Shown: positions 1 to 4,734 of the stretch, piece after piece
Layout: every line of letters starts with the position of its first letter
Numbering within the stretch: position 1 is the first letter of the stretch
Origin: Clostridia bacterium
GTDB lineage: Bacteria > Bacillota_A > Clostridia > Oscillospirales > Acutalibacteraceae
Assembly (NCBI GenBank): GCA_017547865.1
Contig: JAFYOA010000273.1
Coordinates: forward strand, 1-5,701
DNA length: 5,701 bases
Direction of reading: 5' to 3'
Made by a program: the position numbers and the translations under genes
Notes under the pieces: model-generated
Seen by the model: only the letters and a program-made list of their open reading frames with translations
Told to the model about the DNA's origin: nothing
Database searches by the model: none

Positions 1-204
1 CGACGTGAATATCACCCTCTCGGCTTTTGCGCCGAAAAGCTCTGCCGCCGCCTTACGTGCGGCGTAAATTTCGGCAGCCGCATGCATAGCAGGTGCGTGT
101 GCACCGCGCCCAGGATTGCCGTCGCTGACAAGCGACTGTGCGACGGCGTTTACCACCGTCGCAGGCTTTGGGAATGTCGTTGCGGCGTTGTCAAAATAAA
201 TCAT
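1..204 (-). CDS. Class V aminotransferase / cysteine desulfurase-family protein, N-terminal part (runs off left edge)
   Basis: The 68 visible codons begin MIYFDNAATTFPKP and include GNPGRGAH and a closing VIFTS. These are the N-terminal landmarks of PLP-dependent fold-type I enzymes of the cysteine desulfurase/selenocysteine lyase group, which mobilise sulfur or selenium from (seleno)cysteine. The short N-terminus directly starting with YFDNAATT resembles the branch often annotated simply as 'cysteine desulfurase family protein' (the EF2568-like subfamily), whose exact substrate is not settled. The PLP lysine and the catalytic cysteine loop would lie beyond the window, so activity cannot be judged. 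The ATG at 204 is preceded by an AAGGA-type ribosome binding site and lies 22 bp after the stop of the DUF3343 gene, so the two are very likely co-transcribed. Its codon use (GCA, ACG, CTT) differs from the GCC/CTG style of genes further right. Confidence 0.85.
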   Translation of the reverse strand, partial: MIYFDNAATTFPKPATVVNAVAQSLVSDGNPGRGAHAPAMHAAAEIYAARKAAAELFGAKAERVIFTS

Positions 205-226
205 CGCCCTTTTTCCTTACTGTTTC

Positions 227-454
227 TCACTTGTGCCGTGTAAGATTGGTGTATTCTATCTGAGCCTTTCTTAACAGCATTTCAGCACGCTCGGCATCAG
301 TACGTGCAACCTCAAGCCCGAACGCACACCCCTGTGGACTATCCCCCGGGCTTAGTCTTACAACTGTTGCCGCTATACCGTATTTTGAAAGGATCTCACG
401 AGCCTCTATTGCGTACGTTACCGAACGCATACCAAGCCGTGATACTCGTGGCAT
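227..454 (-). CDS. DUF3343 family protein (putative Se/S carrier-like)
   Basis: A 75-residue protein with the family signature RSVTYAIEAREIL near the N-terminus (residues 10-22), a central GCAFGLEV (42-49) and a C-terminal helix with AEMLLRKAQIEY. I recognise this as DUF3343, a small family described as a putative selenium/sulfur carrier-like protein. The conserved Cys43 after Gly42 is the obvious candidate carrier residue. Coupling to the following cysteine desulfurase-like gene (22 bp gap) fits a donor-enzyme/carrier pair, but this role is inferred. The ATG at 454 is supported by a strong GGAGGT ribosome binding site 6 nt upstream; an internal ATG at codon 9 is a less likely start. Codon use is distinctive: ATA for several isoleucines, and CTT, CTA and TTA for leucines, unlike the genes to the right. 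No convincing promoter was found for it. Confidence 0.8.
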   Translation of the reverse strand: MPRVSRLGMRSVTYAIEAREILSKYGIAATVVRLSPGDSPQGCAFGLEVARTDAERAEMLLRKAQIEYTNLTRHK

Positions 455-514
455 AGTGTCACCTCCCTTCGATATATCCTATGCCAAGGCACCGCATTAA
501 GTGCGTATTGCCTC

Positions 515-543
515 TTGACATATAAAAAGAGTTGTGGTATAAT
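515..543 (+). promoter_or_regulatory. Consensus sigma-A promoter of the B12 riboswitch operon
   Basis: TTGACA (515-520), a 17-bp spacer and TATAAT (538-543) match the housekeeping consensus in all 12 positions. There is also an extended -10 TG at 535-536. Transcription should begin near 549-551, about 14 bp before the P1 helix of the riboswitch. A promoter this strong fits a unit controlled mainly by transcript attenuation rather than by initiation. Confidence 0.9.
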
Positions 544-563
544 ACTACCGACAAAAGAATAAA

Positions 564-708
564 CGCAGATCATCGAAGGCGGCTTCGTTTTCGTTGTCGG
601 GTACACGAATATGTACTCGGGGATAAGGAAATCGCGGTGAAAATCCGCGGCAACAGCCATTACCGTAACTCCAGCAAAAGGTCAAGTCGGAATGCTTATC
701 GGTCTGCG
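564..708 (+). promoter_or_regulatory. Cobalamin (vitamin B12) riboswitch aptamer
   Basis: The core GGTGAAAATCC (636-646) sits in a CGCGG/CCGCG hairpin (633-637 with 645-649), preceded by the AAGGAAAT element (625-632) and followed by GCAACAGCCATTACCGTAACT-like J-region bases up to 670. The B12-box counterpart runs from AAGTCGGAA (684-692) to TCGGTCTGC (699-707). The ends pair as an 8-bp P1: 564-571 with 701-708, including one T-G wobble. A side helix pairs GGGTAC (599-604) with GTACTC (613-618). Order and spacing match the cobalamin class (compare the E. coli btuB leader), with a shortened peripheral arm. It lies between a consensus promoter and a terminator 5' of a lipoprotein/ECF S-component pair, so B12 is expected to lower their expression. 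I cannot decide adenosyl- versus methyl/aquo-cobalamin preference from the sequence. Confidence 0.88.
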
Positions 709-741
709 GCGCGTAAAAGTCTCTTGGGCAAATGGGGAGGA

Positions 742-780
742 AAGCGTGGCAATACCGCTTGGCAGGAAGCGGTCCTTTTT
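742..780 (+). promoter_or_regulatory. Riboswitch expression platform: mutually exclusive hairpins
   Basis: AAGCG (742-746) can pair with CGCTT (756-760). The same CGCTT arm can instead form ACCGCTT (754-760) with AAGCGGT (767-773), a 7-bp stem with a 6-nt loop, followed 2 nt later by five T residues (776-780). A further alternative pairs CGCGTAAAAG (710-719), immediately 3' of P1, with 776-785. Sharing of one arm between competing hairpins is the usual layout of a switching platform. Which state forms with ligand is inferred, not seen. Confidence 0.5.
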
Positions 781-788
781 GCGCGTTT

Positions 789-816
789 AGTACCCCGTGG
801 AGGGTACTTTTATTTT
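789..816 (+). terminator. Intrinsic terminator of the B12 riboswitch leader
   Basis: A 7-bp stem AGTACCC/GGGTACT (789-795 with 802-808), a 6-nt loop, and a T-rich tail TTTTATTTT starting at 808. It lies 31 bp before the lipoprotein start codon, where a regulated attenuator is expected. The GTACCC arm could also pair with GGGTAC at 599-604 in the aptamer. Confidence 0.75.
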
Positions 817-847
817 ATCCTTTTGTAAAAAGAAAGGAATGAAGCAA

Positions 848-1273
848 ATGAAAAAATCGATCCGTTCTGTCCTCGCTGTCCTTCTGGCCCTGCTGTGCCT
901 GCTGAGCCTGGCCGCCTGCAAGAAAACCGATGCCAACGACCCCTGGAAAGACGCCGCCTATACCAAAGACACCACCTTTGGCGAAGGCGCCAAAACCGTT
1001 GCGGTGGATGTTGTCGTCGGAGAGCACAAAGTTACCTTCACCGTAAAGACCGATGCCGAAACCGTGGGCGGCGCCCTGATGGAGCACGGCCTCATCGACG
1101 GTGACCAGGGTGAATTTGGCCTGTACATGAAAGTTGTAAACGGCATTACCGCCGATTACGACGTGGACCAAAGCTACTGGGCTTTCTACATTGATGGCGA
1201 ATATGCCATGACCGGCATTGAAGTGACCGATATTACGGAAGGTGCTGCATACAAGCTTGAGTACACAAAGTAA
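848..1273 (+). CDS. DUF4430 lipoprotein, candidate surface cobalamin-binding protein
   Basis: A 141-residue protein. Residues 1-24 form a lipoprotein signal peptide: KK at the start, a leucine-rich core, and lipobox L21-A22-A23-C24. The mature protein would therefore be anchored to the outer face of the membrane. Residues about 50-140 look like a single DUF4430 domain: TVGGALMEHGL (72-82), then VNGI (97-100), YWAFYIDGEYAMTGI (110-124) and a final TEGAAYKLEY. This domain is related to the C-terminal domain of transcobalamin/intrinsic factor. The cobalamin riboswitch directly upstream and the overlapping ECF S-component downstream make B12 capture the likeliest job, although binding is inferred. 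The ATG at 848 is preferred because AAAGGA lies about 9 nt before it; the in-frame ATG at 839 abuts that site. No calcium or catalytic motif is seen. Confidence 0.8.
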   Translation: MKKSIRSVLAVLLALLCLLSLAACKKTDANDPWKDAAYTKDTTFGEGAKTVAVDVVVGEHKVTFTVKTDAETVGGALMEHGLIDGDQGEFGLYMKVVNGITADYDVDQSYWAFYIDGEYAMTGIEVTDITEGAAYKLEYTK

Positions 1274-1805
1274 GCGCAAAAGCAACCTCAGCATTGCAGA
1301 AATGGTGCTGTTCGCCATGCTGGGCACATTGATGTTCTGTTCCAAGCTGATTATGGAAATGCTGCCGAACATTCACCTGCTCGGAATGTTCACCATGCTG
1401 TTCACCATTGTGTTCCGCAAAAAGGCGCTGCTGCCCATTTACATTTATGTTGCCCTCACCGGGGTATACGCCGGTTTTTCCATGTGGTGGATCCCCCACC
1501 TGTACCTGTGGACGATTCTGTGGGGCATTACCATGGTGCTGCCGCAGAAAATGCCAAAGGCAGCGGCCTGTATCGTTTACCCTGTGGTGTGCGCTTTGCA
1601 CGGCTTTGCCTACGGCACGTTGTACGCCCCTGTGCAGGCGTTGTTCTTCGGGTTCAATTTTCAGCAAATGCTGGCCTGGATCGCCGCCGGACTTGCCTTT
1701 GATGTCCTCCACGGCGTGGGAAATTTCTTTGCAGGCATGCTGATTTTACCCCTGGCCGAACTACTGAAAAAGCTGTTCCGCAGCACGCAATTTTTCAAAC
1801 CATAA
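1257..1805 (+). CDS. ECF transporter S-component, candidate cobalamin-specific
   Basis: A hydrophobic protein of about 182 residues with a short basic N-terminus (STQSKRK) and about six membrane segments, at roughly 13-33, 39-53, 57-74, 79-95, 103-125 and 138-167. The last segment carries FDVLHGVGNFFAGMLILPL, a pattern common in S-components. Such proteins bind one vitamin and dock on a shared EcfA-EcfA'-EcfT module, not encoded here. Cobalamin is the inferred substrate because the gene is in the B12-riboswitch unit; CbrT of Lactobacillus delbrueckii is a characterised B12 precedent, but sequence relatedness was not tested. The start is uncertain: TTG at 1257 follows GGAAGGTG (1238-1245) at usable distance, while GTG at 1242 overlaps that site. 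ATG at 1302 would cut helix 1. The gene overlaps the lipoprotein by 17 nt (32 nt if GTG), which suggests translational coupling. Confidence 0.8.
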   Translation: MSTQSKRKSNLSIAEMVLFAMLGTLMFCSKLIMEMLPNIHLLGMFTMLFTIVFRKKALLPIYIYVALTGVYAGFSMWWIPHLYLWTILWGITMVLPQKMPKAAACIVYPVVCALHGFAYGTLYAPVQALFFGFNFQQMLAWIAAGLAFDVLHGVGNFFAGMLILPLAELLKKLFRSTQFFKP

Positions 1806-1813
1806 CCTCGCCG

Positions 1814-1851
1814 GCGGCAGAGAGAACGTTCTCTGCCGCTGTTTTATTTTT
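1814..1851 (+). terminator. Terminator of the lipoprotein/S-component operon
   Basis: A perfect 10-bp stem, GCGGCAGAGA (1814-1823) with TCTCTGCCGC (1830-1839), a 6-nt loop, then TGTTTTATTTTT. It begins 8 bp after the S-component stop and closes the B12-regulated unit. Confidence 0.92.
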
Positions 1852-1868
1852 GCCGGGCGGCCCGCATC

Positions 1869-1896
1869 TTGCATTTTCCTGCCAAAGTAGTATAAT
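1869..1896 (+). promoter_or_regulatory. Sigma-A promoter of the amidohydrolase gene
   Basis: TTGCAT (1869-1874), a 16-bp spacer and a perfect TATAAT (1891-1896). It lies 36 bp before the amidohydrolase start and directly after the preceding terminator, so this gene appears to be transcribed separately. Confidence 0.75.
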
Positions 1897-1932
1897 ATTC
1901 AAATAAAATCCCCACAGAACCGAGGCGCGACC

Positions 1933-2721
1933 ATGCACTTTATTGATATTCACACCCATGTATACCCGGATGCCATTGCCCAGAAAGCCACCGACAGCAT
2001 CAAGGATTTTTACGAGCTGGAAGGCGGCGGTATGGACGGCACCGTTTCCATGCTGCGCAGCCGCGGCGCGGCAGCGGGTATTTCCAAATACGTTGTTCTC
2101 CCGGTTTCTGTCCGGGCAGACCGTGTCCGCAGCATCAATGATTTTATTCTGCAGCAGGCAGCCCAATACGATGATTTCATCTGCTTTGGCACCGTGCACG
2201 CAGAGATGGAAAATATAGAAGAAGAAACGCAGTACATTCTGGAAAACGGCCTGCACGGCGTAAAAATGCACCCGGATACCCAGCGGTTCTGCATTGATGA
2301 CCCCAAGCTCTTCCCCATGTACGATGCGGTTGCCGGGCGCATCCCGGTCATCCTCCACATGGGCGACCCGCGGTACGATTATTCTCACCCCGCACGTCTG
2401 CGCCGGGTGATGGAGCTGTTCCCCAAGCTGGAAGTGATCGCGGCACACTTCGGCGGCTACCGCCTGTACGAAGAAGCCTACGACCAGCTGAAGGACAAAA
2501 ACTGCATTTTCGACGTTTCCAGTTCCCTTATGTTTATGGAAGAGGGCGTAGCGGAAAAGTACATTAATCTGTACGGCGCAGAGCGCATGGCCTACGGCAC
2601 CGACTACCCCCTGTGGGACCCGGTGCACGAGGTGCAGGAATTTTTGAAGCTGAAGCTGACCGACGACCAGTTTGAGCAAATCGCCTACAAAACAGCAGAA
2701 CGTTTTTTGAAGCTGAAATAA
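1933..2721 (+). CDS. Amidohydrolase-family metal-dependent hydrolase (Amidohydro_2 / ACMSD-like)
   Basis: A 262-residue TIM-barrel metallohydrolase. The first strand gives IDIHTH with the metal-binding pair His7/His9. Later landmarks are GVKMHPD (Lys111, His113), ILHMGDP (His142), AAHFGGY (His172) and YGTDYPL (Asp224), in the order expected for the Amidohydro_2 family that includes ACMSD and related decarboxylases/hydrolases. It is soluble, with no signal peptide. Length is near the lower end of the family, as is common for the many uncharacterised clostridial members, and all expected metal ligands appear present. The substrate cannot be read from the sequence; neighbours give no pathway hint because the gene has its own promoter and terminator. 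The ATG at 1933 is supported by GAGG 7 nt upstream, and the HTH motif immediately after the start leaves no room for a later one. Confidence 0.9.
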   Translation: MHFIDIHTHVYPDAIAQKATDSIKDFYELEGGGMDGTVSMLRSRGAAAGISKYVVLPVSVRADRVRSINDFILQQAAQYDDFICFGTVHAEMENIEEETQYILENGLHGVKMHPDTQRFCIDDPKLFPMYDAVAGRIPVILHMGDPRYDYSHPARLRRVMELFPKLEVIAAHFGGYRLYEEAYDQLKDKNCIFDVSSSLMFMEEGVAEKYINLYGAERMAYGTDYPLWDPVHEVQEFLKLKLTDDQFEQIAYKTAERFLKLK

Positions 2722-2723
2722 AC

Positions 2724-2763
2724 AAACGGAGATCACTTCCCAAAAGAAGCGGTCTCCGTTTTT
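2724..2763. terminator. Bidirectional terminator between convergent genes
   Basis: AAACGGAGA (2724-2732) pairs with TCTCCGTTT (2753-2761). The helix continues inward with one wobble and one mismatch to CTTC/GAAG around a CCAAAA loop. T residues follow on the plus strand (2759-2763), and on the minus strand the stem is followed by TTTGTTTATTT. It can thus end both the amidohydrolase and the repeat-protein transcripts. Confidence 0.88.
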
Positions 2764-2781
2764 GTTATGAAAAGTTCTCTC

Positions 2782-4011
2782 TTACAGCACGTAATCGGCG
2801 GCGTTAATCACCTTGGTATCCAGCATACCCTTAATGCCACCCAGTGCACCCTTGAGCATATCGCCAATGCCCATGTCTTCTTCCCCGGCGATATCGCCCA
2901 CGTGGGCCACGTCGGTGCACACCAGGGTCACGGCATCCACCAGGTCTTCGCTGCACTTAACCACCGCACAATCGGAGATCTGCAGCCGCTGGGTGATCAG
3001 TTCCTTGGGAATGTCATCCTCAATCTTCACGGCGGCGCAATCGCACACTTCCAGCCCCTTGGGGTGCTGTTCCAGCATCCATCTCGTCACTTTTACATAG
3101 GGCTTGTCGCTCAGCACAGAGCCCTTGGGCTTAGCGATCTTCACTTCGCCGGAAACTTCGGTGAGAACTTCCAGCAGCTTTTCCTTATGCTCCACGGGCA
3201 CCTTCACGTCGCCGCGTACGTTCAGGTACTGCACTTCTGCCAGGGGGGCGGCATCCTCGGGCACGGTCACATCGCCAATGACATACAGCTTTTTTCCGTA
3301 GCGGCGCAGGGTGTCTTCGCTCAGGGTGAGGTCGTCCGGTACCACGGCGGTGCCGTCGGGAACAATCACGATCTCCGCTTTTTCGTCGATGAGTTCAATT
3401 AGCGCTTCCACCTTGCTCTCGGCCAAAATCACTTCCTTAGAGCTGAAGGTCACACCCTTGGCTTTCAGCTTTTCCCCATCCAGCTCCGGGTCCACCATGA
3501 TCATCCGGCGGTTGGACCAGTACAGGCTGTTCTTTGCCCGCAGTGCAAACAGCTTATCTATTACGGCGTTGCGCTTCAGCACAATGGCACCATCGGGATA
3601 GCAGGTGGTGGAACCATTGACGTGAATACCGTTCAGCGAAGAATACACGCTTTCCGGGCAGCTCAAACTGCCGTTGATGGTCATCCCCACGCAGTTTTTC
3701 AACTGTTCCTGGGTGTTGGGGCCAATGGTGAGGGTGCCGTTAACCATCATGTAGTATTTTTCTGTTGGAGCGGCATCACCGCTTTTGATTTCGCTGCTGC
3801 CATTGATGGTACGCAGGGCCACATTTCCCTCCACTTCCAGCACATTGGCGCAATTCAGGGCGAAGGGCAGTTTATTCAGCACCGCCTTGCCGTTGGCATT
3901 GGTCAGCACCATGGCGCAGTTCACGGTAATCTGTTCGTAATGGGCATAGTTTTCTTCCGCAATGTTTCTTGCATCGCAGGTGGCGCAGTTAATCAGCAGT
4001 TTTTTAGCCAT
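2782..4011 (-). CDS. Cytoplasmic solenoid-like repeat protein with Asn ladder, sigma-factor operon partner; function unknown
   Basis: A 409-residue protein that I do not recognise as a named family. There is no signal peptide or membrane segment. The N-terminal third repeats a short beta-strand ending in Asn followed by Cys or Gly: Asn8, 31, 53 (each NCA) and Asn70, 91, 113, 132 (each NG), a spacing of 17-23 residues typical of a beta-solenoid. A middle part (about 150-235) is less regular. The C-terminal part repeats GDVTVP (246), GDVKVP (267) and GEVKIA (288) exactly 21 residues apart, then DCA (324), DCA (347) and TDVA (366). There are 12 cysteines, including a CxxC at 9-12. A glycine-rich tail (381-395) follows. 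It starts 14 bp after the sigma-factor stop with GGAGG 8 nt before ATG, so the two form one operon. A structural, scaffold or sensor role would be guesswork. Confidence 0.85.
   Translation of the reverse strand: MAKKLLINCATCDARNIAEENYAHYEQITVNCAMVLTNANGKAVLNKLPFALNCANVLEVEGNVALRTINGSSEIKSGDAAPTEKYYMMVNGTLTIGPNTQEQLKNCVGMTINGSLSCPESVYSSLNGIHVNGSTTCYPDGAIVLKRNAVIDKLFALRAKNSLYWSNRRMIMVDPELDGEKLKAKGVTFSSKEVILAESKVEALIELIDEKAEIVIVPDGTAVVPDDLTLSEDTLRRYGKKLYVIGDVTVPEDAAPLAEVQYLNVRGDVKVPVEHKEKLLEVLTEVSGEVKIAKPKGSVLSDKPYVKVTRWMLEQHPKGLEVCDCAAVKIEDDIPKELITQRLQISDCAVVKCSEDLVDAVTLVCTDVAHVGDIAGEEDMGIGDMLKGALGGIKGMLDTKVINAADYVL
2911..3276 (-). repeat. Coding repeat array: C-terminal GDV/DCA units
   Basis: This stretch encodes residues 246-367. 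Three units starting at Gly246, Gly267 and Gly288 are spaced exactly 21 residues apart (GDVTVP, GDVKVP, GEVKIA). After an interruption, DCA at 324 and 347 and TDVA at 366 continue with spacings of 23 and about 20. They are probably a second segment of the same solenoid. Confidence 0.6.
3613..3990 (-). repeat. Coding repeat array: N-terminal Asn-ladder units
   Basis: This stretch encodes residues 8-133 of the repeat protein. Seven strand motifs of the form hydrophobic-x-[VI]-N-[CG] occur here: three with NCA and four with NG, at intervals of 23, 22, 17, 21, 22 and 19 residues. The repeats are visible at protein level only; the DNA copies have diverged. Confidence 0.7.
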
Positions 4012-4025
4012 ATTCGTTTCCTCCG

Positions 4026-4487
4026 TTACAACTCAAGTTTTTGCTTTAAGGCTTTGCGGCAGCGGGACAGTTTGGAACGTACCGTTCCGGGCGGAAGGTT
4101 CATCATACCGGCAATTTCTTCGGCGGTATAACCATCGAAATACCGCAGCTGAAACATCGCTCTGTCCTGAGGCTGCAGACTTTGCAGCAGCATCGCATTT
4201 TCAATTTTCTGCATTCCCTGGTCTTCTTCGTATCCGGGCACTTCATTCTGCTGGTATTCGTTTTCCAGAACAGCCCGGCGCCAGCGGTCATAAAACAGAT
4301 TTTTGAAGGTGCGGTACAGCCACGCCCGCCGCTTACCGGGAGACAGATCCATCACGGTGCCCGCGTTGATCAGTGCTTTCACAAAAGTTTCCTGCACAAG
4401 GTCTTCCGCAAGCTCTCGGCTTCCGTACATACGTGTACCGTACGCCACAAGCTCATCGAAATATGTTTCGTAAAGTTCTTCCCACAA
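4026..4487 (-). CDS. ECF-type (sigma-70 family) RNA polymerase sigma factor
   Basis: A protein of 153 residues when started at TTG 4487. Region 2 (about 5-70) contains YFDELVAYGTRMYGSRELAEDLVQETF and the WLYRTFKNLFYDRWRR segment expected to melt and bind -10 DNA. Region 4 (about 98-151) contains LQPQDRAMFQLRYFDGYTAEEIAGMM and the helix-turn-helix PPGTVRSKLSRCRKAL (132-147). The length is usual for extracytoplasmic-function sigma factors, which redirect polymerase to a small regulon. TTG is chosen because GGGGGGAG ends 6 nt before it and region 2 starts right after it. The ORF stays open to 4691, but that extension lacks family similarity and reads through hairpin-rich leader DNA; the nearby ATG at 4510 is out of frame. 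No anti-sigma gene follows; the next gene is the repeat protein. Its target promoters are unknown. Confidence 0.88.
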   Translation of the reverse strand: MWEELYETYFDELVAYGTRMYGSRELAEDLVQETFVKALINAGTVMDLSPGKRRAWLYRTFKNLFYDRWRRAVLENEYQQNEVPGYEEDQGMQKIENAMLLQSLQPQDRAMFQLRYFDGYTAEEIAGMMNLPPGTVRSKLSRCRKALKQKLEL

Positions 4488-4540
4488 GGATCTCTCCCCC
4501 CTTTCTGCATAGAGAACGAATGAGAAAGGCAAAACGTTGC

Positions 4541-4572
4541 ACGGCGGGGAATTTTTTGAAAAAATCTGCCGT
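4541..4572 (-). other. Bulged AT-rich inverted repeat in the sigma-gene leader
   Basis: ACGGC (4541-4545) pairs with GCCGT (4568-4572), and ATTTTTT (4551-4557) with AAAAAAT (4559-4565), with unpaired bases between the two helices. It lies 54 bp upstream of the sigma-factor start. It could be a leader hairpin or an operator; its role is not established. Confidence 0.4.
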
Positions 4573-4642
4573 GAAAAACATACCGGAAACAACGAACGAT
4601 GAATATGGAATAATAAAAAGCTTGTCCTTGCAAACATTTTAT

Positions 4643-4662
4643 GGACCGGCGTGTGCCGGTCC
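4643..4662. other. Perfect GC-rich inverted repeat upstream of the sigma operon
   Basis: GGACCGGC (4643-4650) and GCCGGTCC (4655-4662) form a perfect 8-bp stem with a 4-nt loop. Neither side carries a good T run, so it is a poor terminator. It lies between the dehydrogenase terminator and the sigma gene, where an operator or an mRNA 5' hairpin would be plausible. Confidence 0.5.
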
Positions 4663-4682
4663 ACCACAACCATTCGCTCTTC

Positions 4683-4719
4683 ACTAAACAAAAACGCCTG
4701 CCCCTAAAAGGAGCAGGCG
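4683..4719 (-). terminator. Terminator of the amino acid dehydrogenase gene
   Basis: On the minus strand, CGCCTGC (4719-4713) pairs with GCAGGCG (4701-4695). The helix extends inward past one mismatch around a TTTTA loop and is followed by TTTTTGTTTAG. It starts 15 bp after the dehydrogenase stop. Confidence 0.92.
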
Positions 4720-4734
4720 CTCTTCTTACACAAA

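Noticed and set aside
468..473. TATATC as the -10 box of the DUF3343 gene on the minus strand
   Set aside because: It touches the ribosome binding site, which would leave almost no leader, and there is no -35 match at suitable distance.
487..511. Weak inverted repeat (GGCA..CGCA / TGCG..TGCC) in the divergent intergenic region
   Set aside because: The stem is interrupted asymmetrically and is not followed by a T run on either strand, so it was not supported as a terminator or operator.
532..828. 98-codon open frame on the plus strand across the leader region
   Set aside because: It lies wholly over the cobalamin aptamer and terminator, has no ribosome binding site or family features, and its composition reflects RNA structure.
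815..1372. 185-codon open frame on the minus strand opposite the DUF4430 lipoprotein
   Set aside because: It is a shadow of GC-rich codons in the real gene, with no domain features and no ribosome binding site.
1795..2736. 313-codon open frame on the minus strand opposite the amidohydrolase
   Set aside because: The plus-strand gene has clear metal-binding motifs, a promoter and a ribosome binding site; the antisense frame also runs through both flanking terminators.
2767..3402. 211-codon open frame on the plus strand opposite the repeat protein
   Set aside because: It is His/Gln-rich shadow translation, has no ribosome binding site, and the minus-strand gene has regular repeats and a strong GGAGG.
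4488..4691. 68-codon N-terminal extension of the sigma factor to an ATG at 4691
   Set aside because: The extension shows no sigma-factor similarity, crosses two inverted repeats and part of the dehydrogenase terminator, and the TTG at 4487 has a strong ribosome binding site directly before region 2.
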